Assembly (NCBI RefSeq): GCF_005405085.1
Contig: NZ_BJDJ01000001.1
Span: 62,001-126,000 of the forward strand
Reading direction: 5' to 3'
DNA: 64,000 nucleotides
Source of the DNA: Lactiplantibacillus daowaiensis
Lineage (GTDB): Bacteria; Bacillota; Bacilli; Lactobacillales; Lactobacillaceae
Shown in pieces: positions 49,998 to 58,590 of the stretch. A model generated the notes under the pieces. The model made no database searches. It was not told where the DNA came from and saw nothing but the letters and a program-made list of their open reading frames with translations. Both the position numbers and the translations under genes were made by a program. Every line of letters begins with the position of its first letter. Position 1 is the stretch's first letter.

Positions 49998-50103
49998 ATT
50001 ATATAAATATTTTTATTACCGGCTCGTTCGTTCGGTAGCCAACCACAAGTTTAACTACAGTTTACTTTGTGAACTGAATAACATGATGCTACTGTATCAG
50101 CTT

Positions 50104-50117
50104 TGTAAACGTTTTCA
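50104..50117 (+). promoter_or_regulatory. Cre site (CcpA) upstream of acdH
   Basis: TGTAAACGTTTTCA, perfect match preceded by T, centred about 85 bases upstream of the acdH -35. Confidence 0.75.
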
Positions 50118-50194
50118 AAAGTTTCACAATTATTCCTTGATACGCCAACGTTTTAGGCTGATATCGAAATCAAATTGTCACTTAAAAGTTTTCA

Positions 50195-50222
50195 TTTACA
50201 TTTGTGAAGAAGTGGTTATAAT
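50195..50222 (+). promoter_or_regulatory. Sigma-A promoter of acdH
   Basis: TTTACA, 16 bases, TATAAT, about 50 bases before the ATG. A TTGTGAA half-site (50202-50208) that resembles a Rex half-operator lies in the spacer. Confidence 0.75.
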
Positions 50223-50273
50223 AGAACATGTGAAATAAACAACAAGACTTATTCGCTTGGGAGGAACCACTCG

Positions 50274-51644
50274 ATGTTGAAAGAAATTGATGAAAAAACT
50301 GAAGTTAAGCAATCAATCGATCGTTTAGTGTTAAACGCCTCTTTGGCTGCCAATCGCTTGGAAGTCATGGACCAAGACCAAATTGATGCTGCCGTCACTG
50401 CCTTAGCCCATGCTGCCCACGCAGCTCGTGGGATGCTAGCTGCCATGGCGATTGAAGAAACCGGTCGCGGCAACTATCGCGATAAAGTCGCTAAAAATGA
50501 CTTTGCCGCTAGAAATGTCTACGATTTTATTAAGGATGACAAAACGGTTGGTATCATTAACGATGACCCCGTTAGTGGCATCACCAAAGTTGCCGAACCA
50601 GTTGGAATCATTGCCGGGGTAACACCGGTCACTAATCCCACGTCGACGGTCATCTTTAACGCGATGTTAGCTTTAAAGACGCGTAATCCAATCATCTTTG
50701 GCTTCCATCCCTTTGCCCAAAAGTCTTGTGTTGAAACCGGCCGGATCATTCGCGATGCCGCCATCGCTGCTGGGGCGCCTAAAGACTGGATGCAATGGAT
50801 TCAAAAGCCTAGTCTGGCCGCCACGGATGCCTTGATGAACCATAAAGGTGTCGCCACGATTATTGCGACTGGTGGTTCTGGCATGGTCAAATCCGCTTAT
50901 TCCACTGGTAAACCAGCATTAGGCGTTGGGCCTGGTAACGTGCCTTGCTTCATCGAAAAAACAGCCGATATCAAGCAAGCCGTTAATGACGTCATCGTCT
51001 CGAAGTCTTTTGATAACGGGATGATCTGTGCGTCAGAATCTAACTTGATCGTCGATGACAGTATTTATGACCAAGTTAAAGCTGCCCTCAGTGCCAACGG
51101 CGTTTACTTCACCAAGCCTGAAAACGTCAAAGCGTTAGAGAAAACCGTCATGAACTTGGAAAAGCAAGCCGTCGATCCAAAAGTCGCCGGTCAAACCCCA
51201 TGGCAAATCGCCAAGTGGGCTGGCTTTGATATTCCAGCGGATACGAAAGTTTTAGCCGTTGAAATTCCAGATATCGGTGGTGACCAACCCCTTTCACGTG
51301 AAAAGTTGTCGCCAGTTTTGGCTGTCGTACATGCCAAAGACACTAAGGCCGGCTTTAACTTAATGAAACGGAGTTTATCACTCGGTGGCTTAGGTCATAC
51401 CGCGACCTTGCACACGACCGACGAAACTGTCATGACTGATTTTGCGCTGGAAATGACCGCATGTCGGGCCTTGATCAACGTGCCATCATCACAAGGTGCG
51501 ATTGGGTTCAAATACGATAACGTTGCGCCTTCCTTGACTTTGGGTTGTGGCACTTGGGGCCATAACTCGATTTCGCACAACTTAGAAGATTGGGACCTCT
51601 TAAATATCAAGACCGTTGCCAAACGATTACACAAGATTCGTTAA
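50274..51644 (+). CDS. acdH: Acetaldehyde/aldehyde dehydrogenase (AdhE N-terminal type)
   Basis: 456 residues homologous to the N-terminal CoA-acylating half of AdhE, without the iron alcohol-dehydrogenase half. It converts acetyl-CoA to acetaldehyde and back with NAD. Catalytic Cys in DNGMICASESN, conserved VGIIAGVTPVTNPTSTVIFNA and GPGNVPCFIE. RBS GGGAGGA. With cre sites and a Rex-type half-site upstream, redox and carbon control of ethanol formation is likely. Confidence 0.93.
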   Translation: MLKEIDEKTEVKQSIDRLVLNASLAANRLEVMDQDQIDAAVTALAHAAHAARGMLAAMAIEETGRGNYRDKVAKNDFAARNVYDFIKDDKTVGIINDDPVSGITKVAEPVGIIAGVTPVTNPTSTVIFNAMLALKTRNPIIFGFHPFAQKSCVETGRIIRDAAIAAGAPKDWMQWIQKPSLAATDALMNHKGVATIIATGGSGMVKSAYSTGKPALGVGPGNVPCFIEKTADIKQAVNDVIVSKSFDNGMICASESNLIVDDSIYDQVKAALSANGVYFTKPENVKALEKTVMNLEKQAVDPKVAGQTPWQIAKWAGFDIPADTKVLAVEIPDIGGDQPLSREKLSPVLAVVHAKDTKAGFNLMKRSLSLGGLGHTATLHTTDETVMTDFALEMTACRALINVPSSQGAIGFKYDNVAPSLTLGCGTWGHNSISHNLEDWDLLNIKTVAKRLHKIR

Positions 51645-51677
51645 ACCTTTTAAAGATGTCTAGTATTGCCGCCAAAT

Positions 51678-51727
51678 AAAGGCGCCGCTACGCAGCAAGT
51701 GATTCTTGCTCGTAACGGCGCCTTTTT
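51678..51727 (+). terminator. Long terminator of acdH
   Basis: AAAGGCGCCG.../...CGGCGCCTTTTT, with inner TACG/CGTA and GCAAG/CTTGC stems. Confidence 0.92.
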
Positions 51728-51730
51728 AGG

Positions 51731-52732
51731 TTATATTTTTTTGAATTTAAACGCATCACTAACATGATCCGGCCGATATAAGATCCAGCGCCCGATACTC
51801 CACGTTAAGTAAGCGACGATCGGTCCCATTAAAGTACTTTGATACCACGGCACTGATTCAGAATAATTGTTCGTCACTAATTGTAATAACAACGTTCCGA
51901 AGCTGGAAAAGCTAATGGCAACAGTTAAGTACGCAATCACGAGCCACAAGAAGAGTTGGCGACATTTGGGAAAAACGAGGTAATCGCCCATATTTTCTAG
52001 GGACAAGTGCTCAAATGCGACTCGTCCTAAATAGATCAAGCCAATAATGATGATTAATGACACCACGACAAAGACACTAAAGCCGGTCCAGGTTGATTGA
52101 TCAATATTGCCTAACCAAGCGACTCGCCAGAGCTTAACGCGAAATACATCGGCAACAATATTTGAAGCCCCTTCTACTAAGAAAATCAAGCTCCCAATAA
52201 AAATCACGGTCGTTAAAGCACTCGCCACGACTTGACCCAGGATCAGGCCCCAAGTTGCCGTAATCATTAACATCGCCACTAAAAATAATAATTGACTGAT
52301 CAAATAGCGTAAATCAGTCCCCCAGTTTAAGTTATAAACGGCAGTTGGCCGCTTAATCAAGCGCAATAAGCCCAAGAAAAGCACTTGCATCCCAATATAC
52401 CCCACCACGACTGTCTCAATTAACAAGCGGACCTTTTGCCGATAAATTTGGCGCCGGGTGACCGGTAAAGCGAACAAGTAGTGATTAAAGTCAGTATGGT
52501 TATCCCAAGCAAAGACCAACCACCCTAAGATCGTCGTCGCTAGAAAGGCCACCATCAACATCGTAATATCACTATTAGACGCCACGTAACCAGTATTGGT
52601 GAATAACCGACTTTGGCTGTGGACTAAATCGGTCGCGGCCTTGATGCCGGCAACTAGCATCACGATTAAGGTGGTGGTAAATGCCGCGCGATACCGGCGC
52701 CACAAGAGTTGCCGTAAAGTTTGCTGTGTCAT
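51731..52732 (-). CDS. ABC transporter permease
   Basis: 333 residues, six to seven helices; start ATG 52732 with GGGGGC seven bases upstream, itself one of the last signals before the ATPase stop at 52748. Third gene of the GntR-ATPase-permease operon, YtrABC-like (a cell-envelope-stress exporter in Bacillus). Cargo unknown. Confidence 0.83.
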   Translation of the reverse strand: MTQQTLRQLLWRRYRAAFTTTLIVMLVAGIKAATDLVHSQSRLFTNTGYVASNSDITMLMVAFLATTILGWLVFAWDNHTDFNHYLFALPVTRRQIYRQKVRLLIETVVVGYIGMQVLFLGLLRLIKRPTAVYNLNWGTDLRYLISQLLFLVAMLMITATWGLILGQVVASALTTVIFIGSLIFLVEGASNIVADVFRVKLWRVAWLGNIDQSTWTGFSVFVVVSLIIIIGLIYLGRVAFEHLSLENMGDYLVFPKCRQLFLWLVIAYLTVAISFSSFGTLLLQLVTNNYSESVPWYQSTLMGPIVAYLTWSIGRWILYRPDHVSDAFKFKKI

Positions 52733-52747
52733 AATTGTTGCCCCCAT

Positions 52748-53641
52748 CTAAGATAATAAGTCGTAATCATGTTCATCCGTCAAGTTCGCCATAAACAAAT
52801 CAGTCAATGACAATGGTAGTGCTTCTTGAAAGACTGGTTCCGTCGCCGCCAAAGCAGCTTGGAGTGCCGGGGTGAAGTCTTCAAAAACAACCACGATCAC
52901 CCGTCCAGATACACTCACGATGCGGCCATGTTCTCGCAATAAAGCTGGAATTTGTTTTTCGCGATAGACCAACTGCAACTTTCGGGCTTGGGCCCGCATC
53001 GTTTCCAGCTGATAATCATGAATAATGTGACCATCTTTTAACATAATCGCGCGGTCAATAATGCCTTCTAGTTCACTCAAGTTATGCGATGCAATCATAA
53101 TCGCCCGATTACCATTCGCCACTTCATCGATCAAGATACTCAAGACGTTCTTACGAATGATGACGTCTAATCCATCTAACGGTTCATCTAAAAACAAATA
53201 GGGTGCAGCGGTCGAGACACTCAAAATGATTGTAAACAAACCAAACATCCCTTTAGAAAAATGGCGAAGTTTCCGGTCAACGGGTAATTGATACCGGGTC
53301 ATCAAGCGGTCAAACTTCGCCTGGTCAAATTTGGGATAGGTTGCTTGATAAAACCACGCGATTTGTTTAGCGGTCGCGGTTTTAAAAAAGGTCGCTTGTG
53401 GATCCACAAAGCTCAATTGTTGCCGTAATTCCGGTTGGGTGACCACTACTTGACCATCGACCAACACTTGGCCGTCGTCTGGTAAATACTGACCATTGAT
53501 CGTTCGAAATAGTGTCGTTTTGCCGACCCCATTACGACCAATGATCCCCACGATCTGCCCTGGTTGGATTTCAAAATTCAAGGCCGCTAATGTGGCTTGC
53601 TGATTAATTTGTTTACTTAGATTAACAATGTTTAAGCTCAT
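52748..53641 (-). CDS. ABC transporter ATP-binding protein (YtrB-like)
   Basis: 297 residues with Walker A GRNGVGKTT, FSKGMFGLF as a divergent signature in place of LSGGQ, Walker B YLFLDEPLDGLD, and IASHNL switch. This divergent signature is usual for YtrB/EcsA-like ATPases. Overlaps the GntR gene by ATGA; permease follows. It acts with that permease as an exporter. Confidence 0.87.
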   Translation of the reverse strand: MSLNIVNLSKQINQQATLAALNFEIQPGQIVGIIGRNGVGKTTLFRTINGQYLPDDGQVLVDGQVVVTQPELRQQLSFVDPQATFFKTATAKQIAWFYQATYPKFDQAKFDRLMTRYQLPVDRKLRHFSKGMFGLFTIILSVSTAAPYLFLDEPLDGLDVIIRKNVLSILIDEVANGNRAIMIASHNLSELEGIIDRAIMLKDGHIIHDYQLETMRAQARKLQLVYREKQIPALLREHGRIVSVSGRVIVVVFEDFTPALQAALAATEPVFQEALPLSLTDLFMANLTDEHDYDLLS

Positions 53642-54003
53642 GGCTCGGATGCCTCCATTTGTGTCAGCCAGTTCTTTAGACTAGCAATTGTAATGCCGGC
53701 TTGCGCGGCTTGTTGGACTAATTGGCTTAGCTGTTGTCGGACCACCGTTTGGGTCTCTAACGTCGTGGCGACATTGACATAGCTGCCCTTACCCGGTATG
53801 GTTCGGATCACTTGTAAGGTTTCAAGTTGCTTATAAGCTTTACTAACAGTGTTTGGATTCAATAAATGCTGCTTGGCCATCTCGCGTACCGAAGGCAATT
53901 GATCCCCCGGTTGCAAGATACCATGGGCCAGATCTTGTTGGATACCCGTCACTAGCTGTGCGTAGTACGGTTGTCCACTCTGGCGATCAATGACGACCAT
54001 CAT
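53638..54003 (-). CDS. GntR family regulator, YtrA subfamily
   Basis: About 121 residues: winged HTH (GQPYYAQLVTGIQQDLAHGILQPGDQLPSVREMAKQHLLNPNTVSKAYKQLE) with the short C-terminal helices of YtrA. ATG 54003 has GGGAG seven bases upstream. First gene of the ABC operon and its probable repressor. The stop overlaps the ATPase start. Confidence 0.92.
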   Translation of the reverse strand: MMVVIDRQSGQPYYAQLVTGIQQDLAHGILQPGDQLPSVREMAKQHLLNPNTVSKAYKQLETLQVIRTIPGKGSYVNVATTLETQTVVRQQLSQLVQQAAQAGITIASLKNWLTQMEASEP

Positions 54004-54039
54004 ATCAGCTCCCAACTGTGCGCTACTGTATTACGGTGT

Positions 54040-54068
54040 ATTATATCAGGCTAGTACAGTTTGGGCAA
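54040..54068 (-). promoter_or_regulatory. Promoter with flanking inverted arms upstream of GntR gene
   Basis: Minus strand TTGCCC, 17 bases, TATAAT. Arms ACTGTA (54025-54030) and TACAGT (54055-54060) flank the -10, a plausible YtrA operator. Confidence 0.65.
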
Positions 54069-54078
54069 TCAAAATCAA

Positions 54079-54117
54079 CAAAAAAAGATTCAACGCCAGT
54101 GATCACGTTGAATCTTG
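54079..54117 (-). terminator. Terminator of small membrane protein gene
   Basis: AAGATTCAACG / CGTTGAATCTT, then T7 on the minus strand. Confidence 0.93.
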
Positions 54118-54126
54118 CTAATACCA

Positions 54127-54312
54127 TTATTTACGTCGTAATTCGCGGGCCGCATATTCCATGACGCCCATTAATAACAATAAGCTGATTGGAAAGGCCA
54201 CCACACTGACCATTAAGTTCGCCGTAATTTCAAAGAAGTAAAAGATCACTGCTAAAACCAAAATTGCCGCAATTAACATGCCAGTATCCACTTTCGCCCA
54301 GTGCTTAATCAT
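54127..54312 (-). CDS. Small membrane protein, 61 residues
   Basis: Two helices (about 11-31 and 35-52), polar ends, start ATG 54312 with GGGG 8-12 bases upstream (frame open to 54363). Unknown function; monocistronic with own terminator. Confidence 0.6.
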   Translation of the reverse strand: MIKHWAKVDTGMLIAAILVLAVIFYFFEITANLMVSVVAFPISLLLLMGVMEYAARELRRK

Positions 54313-54435
54313 CGGTACAACCCCGTTTCGATTTATTTGTCGTACCGAGTGTAACACGAACACTATCAGTTTATCCGGGGACCGCGTAAGAATTCCATTA
54401 GAAATCTTTTAATGTTGAAAGCGATTAACTAGGTG

Positions 54436-54963
54436 CTAAACCAGCAACCGGGTCATCGTCGTGACAGCTAGCCGGCCATCGTGGGCTAATGGTAAAAAGA
54501 GTTGATCGCCATCTTCAAAGCCTAGCTTTGTCCAAAAGGCTTTCACGCCAGTATCGGCCGTCACCCGTGTCAGTTGTAAACAGTGAATATTACTTTGCAA
54601 CGCTGCTTGCATGAGACCAGTCATAATCACACTACCAACCGTTTTACGTTGATAAGGTGCCCCCACCATTAATAAGCCAATAAATAGGAAGTCTTGTTCT
54701 GGATATTGATTTAATAAGTCGACAACGGCCACCAAATGATCCGCCAAGTAAAATCCAAAGACTTGCTTTTGATCAGCGCTAACTTGATCAGGATGGCCCG
54801 TCAAGTCATCATGAATTTCCGCTAAGGTCAATTCACCCGCCCCTAAAGTGGTCCGATAATCAGGATTGCTTTTTTCTAACTCAAATAAAGCTTGTTGATC
54901 CGCATCGGTTAACAAACGGATCTTAAAGTTTGGTAAGTTTGCTTGTAGAGCTGATAATTTCAT
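54436..54963 (-). CDS. GNAT family N-acetyltransferase
   Basis: About 175 residues from ATG 54963 (GAGG ten bases upstream; frame open to 54996). GNAT fold: IRLLTDADQQALFELEKSNPDYRTTLGAGELTLAEI, acetyl-CoA loop VGAPYQRKTVGSVIMTGLM (Q/RxxGxG/A-like), and ADTGVKAFWTKLGFEDGD. Acetylated substrate unknown; similar proteins acetylate small molecules or protein N-termini. Confidence 0.85.
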   Translation of the reverse strand: MKLSALQANLPNFKIRLLTDADQQALFELEKSNPDYRTTLGAGELTLAEIHDDLTGHPDQVSADQKQVFGFYLADHLVAVVDLLNQYPEQDFLFIGLLMVGAPYQRKTVGSVIMTGLMQAALQSNIHCLQLTRVTADTGVKAFWTKLGFEDGDQLFLPLAHDGRLAVTTMTRLLV

Positions 54964-55171
54964 CTTGTCTGCCTCGTTTCCGTCCAAATTCATCATCGGC
55001 CATTATACCAGAGAATACCGGTTAGTTGCTTGTCGGAACAAAGTCAAAAAATCCCCGGTGGACAAAATGGTCAACGACATGTCGTTTTTTAAGCGAACAT
55101 GCTATACTTAAGTTGTGAATTCGTTTACAAATACGTGAATTCAGTAATCTTAAAGAAAATGGGTGACTACT

Positions 55172-55639
55172 ATGCCAGCACAATCTGCCGAACAATTATG
55201 GAAAGATTTTAACGAAACCACCGATACCAACGGGGCTTCTTATCAAACGCGTTGGTTTGGTGACCAAAACCAACCGGCCCAAGTCCAAGCCTTAACGGAT
55301 GCTATCTTAGCTGGTCAGAAAACTGCCACGACCACCCCACTCGATAGTTATACTGCCGAACAAGTGGCCATTCCACAAGTCGGTGACTATAACGTCTTAT
55401 TAAATGGTGAGATGAAACCAGTGGCCGTCTTAAAGACTGTCGTTTCAGAGCTCATCCCGTTTTACCGCATCTCTGCGGAACATGCTTATCACGAAGGTGA
55501 TGGCGACCGCAGTATTGGCAATTGGCGGGAAATCAAAACAACCGAATTCACCCCAGCCCTAGAAGAACATGGCCATAACTTGGGACCTGATACCCCAATG
55601 GTCAGCGAAGTCTTTGAAATCGTCTACCGCGCGGATTAA
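55172..55639 (+). CDS. ASCH domain protein
   Basis: 155 residues of the ASCH (PUA-like, RNA-binding) superfamily, YqfB/ASC-1 homology type. Seen: AQVQALTDAILAGQKTATTTPLDSY, LNGEMKPVAVLKT, the HAYHEGDGDRSIGNWREIKTTEF core. Such proteins bind RNA or hydrolyse N4-acetylcytidine. Start ATG 55172 with GGGTG upstream; an in-frame GTG at 55163 lies too near. A terminator follows. Confidence 0.88.
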   Translation: MPAQSAEQLWKDFNETTDTNGASYQTRWFGDQNQPAQVQALTDAILAGQKTATTTPLDSYTAEQVAIPQVGDYNVLLNGEMKPVAVLKTVVSELIPFYRISAEHAYHEGDGDRSIGNWREIKTTEFTPALEEHGHNLGPDTPMVSEVFEIVYRAD

Positions 55640-55653
55640 TATATGATGACAAC

Positions 55654-55682
55654 GGCCTGAGACTTTGTCTTGGGCCTTTTTT
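55654..55682 (+). terminator. Intrinsic terminator of ASCH gene
   Basis: GGCCTGAGAC-TTT-GTCTTGGGCC, T6, with one imperfect step. Confidence 0.88.
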
Positions 55683-55684
55683 GT

Positions 55685-55969
55685 CGAGTGTGAAGGCGGG
55701 TGGGAGTTTCTGAGCATTAGCCTAGCTAGGGGATTATCGCGGTGGATTTTCCGCGATGGTCACCTAGCGTAGCTAAGCGGAAGAAACTGCCCGCCTGAAC
55801 ACGTTTCGACACGCTGAGTAAAGTGGCGCTCGTTCAATTTAGCGAGCCGAAACGTGTTCGCTTGGACTGCCAGCTCCGCTTGCTACGCTAAGACAACTAT
55901 CCGGAACCCCACCGGATAATTGTCTTAGCTAGGCAATGCTCACTAGCAACCCGTCCGCGCTCACACTCT
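55685..55969. repeat. Large palindromic structured intergenic element
   Basis: 285 bases whose ends are inverted copies: GAGTGTGA (55686-55693) / TCACACTC (55961-55968), continuing inward about 55 bases to GAGCATT-GCCTAGCTA on each arm with gaps. Inside are further stems: AGTTTCT/AGAAACT with GGCGGG/CCCGCC, ATCGCGG/CCGCGAT, AACACGTTTCG/CGAAACGTGTT (11 bp), GCTCG/CGAGC, and TAAGACAA-TATCCGG/CCGGATA-TTGTCTTA (15 bp). No coding frame. It may be a MITE-like repeat or a multi-branched RNA. Confidence 0.7.
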
Positions 55970-55977
55970 AAAAAAAC

Positions 55978-56005
55978 TTGCCACCCCCAAAATTTCCGTT
56001 ATAAT
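55978..56005 (+). promoter_or_regulatory. Sigma-A promoter of the pot operon
   Basis: TTGCCA, 16 bases, TATAAT. Confidence 0.75.
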
Positions 56006-56017
56006 AATAAATCGTAC

Positions 56018-56032
56018 TAAACTTTAAGTTTA
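56018..56032 (+). promoter_or_regulatory. Probable operator of Xre/cupin regulator
   Basis: TAAACTTTAAGTTTA, a perfect palindrome just after the expected transcription start, which would allow autorepression. Confidence 0.55.
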
Positions 56033-56066
56033 CTAATACAAAACAAGCACCTAAGGAGGTGACGTC

Positions 56067-56609
56067 ATGGATATCGGTCAGCGCATTCGTAACTTACGGA
56101 TGCAAAAACAATTGACGCAAGAAGAACTCGGTGAACGTACCGATCTTTCAAAAGGTTACATTTCTCAATTGGAACATAATCAATCTTCGCCCTCGATGGA
56201 AACATTTTTCTCGATTCTAGCGGTCTTGGGTGAAACGCCGGCTAACTTTTTTAAACCGGAAGCACCGACGCACAAGATTGTTTATCATCCAGCAGAACAA
56301 ACGACTTATGACGATGAAACATTAGGCTATCAATTAAAATGGTTAGTACCTGCTTCTAACGAAAATGCATTAGAACCCGTCACCATTACCCTAGCCCCTA
56401 AAGGATGTTTCAAACCCTTTGAGCCGTCGCCAGCCGAAACCTTTATTACGGTTCAAGCTGGCACGTTAACATTACATCTGGGGGCACAACACTACACCGC
56501 AACGGCTGGCGATACACTGTATTTTCACGCCACGAAAAAACATCAAATCAATAATGCGGGGACTGGTCCATGCACGTTTACCTTAGTGACGACCGAGTCC
56601 TACCTATAG
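56067..56609 (+). CDS. Xre-type HTH regulator with cupin domain (PuuR-like)
   Basis: 180 residues: HTH_3 (IGQRIRNLRMQKQLTQEELGERTDLSKGYISQLEHNQSSPSMETFFSILAVLG) and a C-terminal cupin (APKGCFKPFEPSPAETFITVQAGTLTLHLGAQHYTATAGDTLYFHATKKHQINN). This combination senses polyamines in PuuR. AGGAGGTGA precedes the ATG. First gene of the pot operon, so it regulates polyamine uptake. Confidence 0.92.
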   Translation: MDIGQRIRNLRMQKQLTQEELGERTDLSKGYISQLEHNQSSPSMETFFSILAVLGETPANFFKPEAPTHKIVYHPAEQTTYDDETLGYQLKWLVPASNENALEPVTITLAPKGCFKPFEPSPAETFITVQAGTLTLHLGAQHYTATAGDTLYFHATKKHQINNAGTGPCTFTLVTTESYL

Positions 56610-56646
56610 TAACTGGGATATCCAGTTTTAAAAGGAGGGGTTAAAA

Positions 56647-57744
56647 TTGGCGGTCAATACACAACCAATTATTCGTTTAACCAATGTATGTAAAAGTTAT
56701 GGGGATCATCAAATCCTGAAAAATATCAATCTTGAGCTCGAAGCAGGTAAGTTCTATACCTTACTAGGACCGTCCGGTTGTGGGAAAACCACGATTTTAC
56801 GGACGATTGCTGGCTTTACTGATGCTACCGCCGGACAAGTGATGTTTGATGGGCAAGTGATTAATGACCTCCCTGCTAACCAGCGGCAGGTCAATACGGT
56901 CTTTCAAGATTACGCCCTCTTTCCACATCTCAATGTGGCGGAAAACGTCGGCTTTGGACTCAAGCTACATAAAGTTGCCAAAGCTGAAATCGATCAACGG
57001 GTGCAACAAGCCCTCGCCCTCGTGCAATTAGCCGATTTCGGCGATCGTGAAATCAGTGAGATTTCTGGTGGGCAACAACAACGCGTCGCCATCGCCCGGG
57101 CATTAGTGATGCAACCAAAAGTCCTCTTATTAGATGAACCTCTATCGGCGCTTGATGCAAAGCTACGTAAAGATATGCAATATGAATTACGCGACTTGCA
57201 ACAACGATTAGGGATCACTTTCTTGTTTGTCACTCATGACCAAGAAGAAGCGCTCGCCATGAGTGATGAAATCTTCGTGATGAATAATGGCGAAATCTTA
57301 CAAGGTGGTACTCCGGTTGATATTTACGATGAACCGATCAATCACTTTGTGGCAAACTTCATCGGTGAAAGTAATATCATCCCCGGCAATATGTTGCAAG
57401 ACTATGAAGTTGAATTCGTCGGCAAGCGCTTTGAATGTGCCGATGCTGGGATGCGTCCTAATGAAGCCGTCGAAATCGTCTTGCGGCCAGAAGATTTAGA
57501 TATCGTCGCCGCTGACCAAGGCAAACTCGTGGTCACGGTTGATTCACAACTCTTCCGCGGCAACTACTTTGAAATCGTTGCTTATGATAATGACCACAAT
57601 GAATGGCTCGTCCATTCAACTAATCCGGCTGATGAAGGCACGCCAATTGGGTTAACCTTTGACCCACAAGACATCCACGTCATGCGGTTACACGAATCTG
57701 AAGCAGCCTTTGATGCGCGGCTTGAACGCTACGAAGATGATTAG
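56647..57744 (+). CDS. potA: Spermidine/putrescine ABC transporter ATPase
   Basis: 365 residues, Pot[11 protein letters not shown]-loop VFQDYALFP, signature [31 protein letters not shown] and a C-terminal TOBE-like domain. TTG start with AAAGGAGGGG upstream; 37 bases after the regulator. ATPase of PotABCD. Energises polyamine import through PotB and PotC. Confidence 0.95.
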   Translation: MAVNTQPIIRLTNVCKSYGDHQILKNINLELEAGKFYTLLGPSGCGKTTILRTIAGFTDATAGQVMFDGQVINDLPANQRQVNTVFQDYALFPHLNVAENVGFGLKLHKVAKAEIDQRVQQALALVQLADFGDREISEISGGQQQRVAIARALVMQPKVLLLDEPLSALDAKLRKDMQYELRDLQQRLGITFLFVTHDQEEALAMSDEIFVMNNGEILQGGTPVDIYDEPINHFVANFIGESNIIPGNMLQDYEVEFVGKRFECADAGMRPNEAVEIVLRPEDLDIVAADQGKLVVTVDSQLFRGNYFEIVAYDNDHNEWLVHSTNPADEGTPIGLTFDPQDIHVMRLHESEAAFDARLERYEDD

Positions 57745-57756
57745 GGGGTGACTGAT

Positions 57757-58590
57757 TTGCAACGAAAACAACGTTTGACGCGTAGTACCGCTTATTTTAT
57801 CCCGTACACTTTGTGGATTTTGTTATTTGTGATTGCCCCGGTCTTATTATTGATTTATCAGTCATTCTTTAATATCGATGGTCAATTTACTTTCGCCAAT
57901 TATCAGACTTACTTTGCTTCTAGCACTTATCTCATGATGACCGTGAATTCCGTTTGGTATGCCTTTTTAATTACCTTGGCGACTTTATTGATCAGTTATC
58001 CCACGGCTTATTTATTGAATGAAACCAAACATCCACAACTTTGGTTACTATTGATCATTATGCCAACTTGGATTAACTTATTGCTCAAAGCCTATGCGTT
58101 TATTGGCATCTTTAGTCAGGCCGGGATCGCCAATCAGTTCTTGAGTTTTATCGGCATCGGCCCCAAACAGTTATTATTCACGAACTTTAGTTTTATCTTT
58201 GTCGCCGCCTATATCCAGATTCCATTTATGGTGTTGCCAATTTATAACTCAATCAGTGAACTAAAACCGTCGTATATCAATGCTAGTCGTGATTTAGGCG
58301 CGACCAACTGGCAAACATTTAGTCGCGTAATTTTTCCGTTGACGTTGCCCGGGGTTAAAGCCGGGATTCAAGCCGTCTTTATCCCATCACTATCGCTCTT
58401 TATGTTGACGCGTTTAATCGGTGGCAACAAAGTGATCACGCTAGGGACTGCGATTGAAGAACACTTCTTAACTACGATGAACTGGGGCATGGGTTCCACG
58501 ATTGGGGTCGTCTTAATCGTCGCCATGGTGATTATCATGTGGTTGACCGGTGGTCGTAAGCCCCGCTCACGAAAGGGGTTGACGAAATGA
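57757..58590 (+). CDS. potB: Spermidine/putrescine ABC transporter permease PotB
   Basis: About 277 residues, six helices, PotB-like with the EAA loop (YINASRDLGATNWQTFSRVIFPLTLPGVKAG). I favour the TTG at 57757, six bases after AGGGGGTG; the in-frame GTG at 57748 is within that site. Forms the channel with PotC. Overlaps potC by ATGA. Confidence 0.93.
   Translation: MQRKQRLTRSTAYFIPYTLWILLFVIAPVLLLIYQSFFNIDGQFTFANYQTYFASSTYLMMTVNSVWYAFLITLATLLISYPTAYLLNETKHPQLWLLLIIMPTWINLLLKAYAFIGIFSQAGIANQFLSFIGIGPKQLLFTNFSFIFVAAYIQIPFMVLPIYNSISELKPSYINASRDLGATNWQTFSRVIFPLTLPGVKAGIQAVFIPSLSLFMLTRLIGGNKVITLGTAIEEHFLTTMNWGMGSTIGVVLIVAMVIIMWLTGGRKPRSRKGLTK

Larger units (their letters stand above)
49836..50273. 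other. Divergent regulatory region between fba and acdH
   Basis: No gene (a 93-codon frame here overlaps the control sites and has no binding site). Holds the fba promoter, two perfect cre matches, and the acdH promoter with a TTGTGAA half-site. Confidence 0.75.

Noticed and set aside
49957-50238. 93-codon plus-strand frame between fba and acdH
   Set aside because: It lies over the cre sites and the acdH promoter, has no ribosome binding site, and its product is rich in Tyr, Arg and Cys like a random AT-rich frame.
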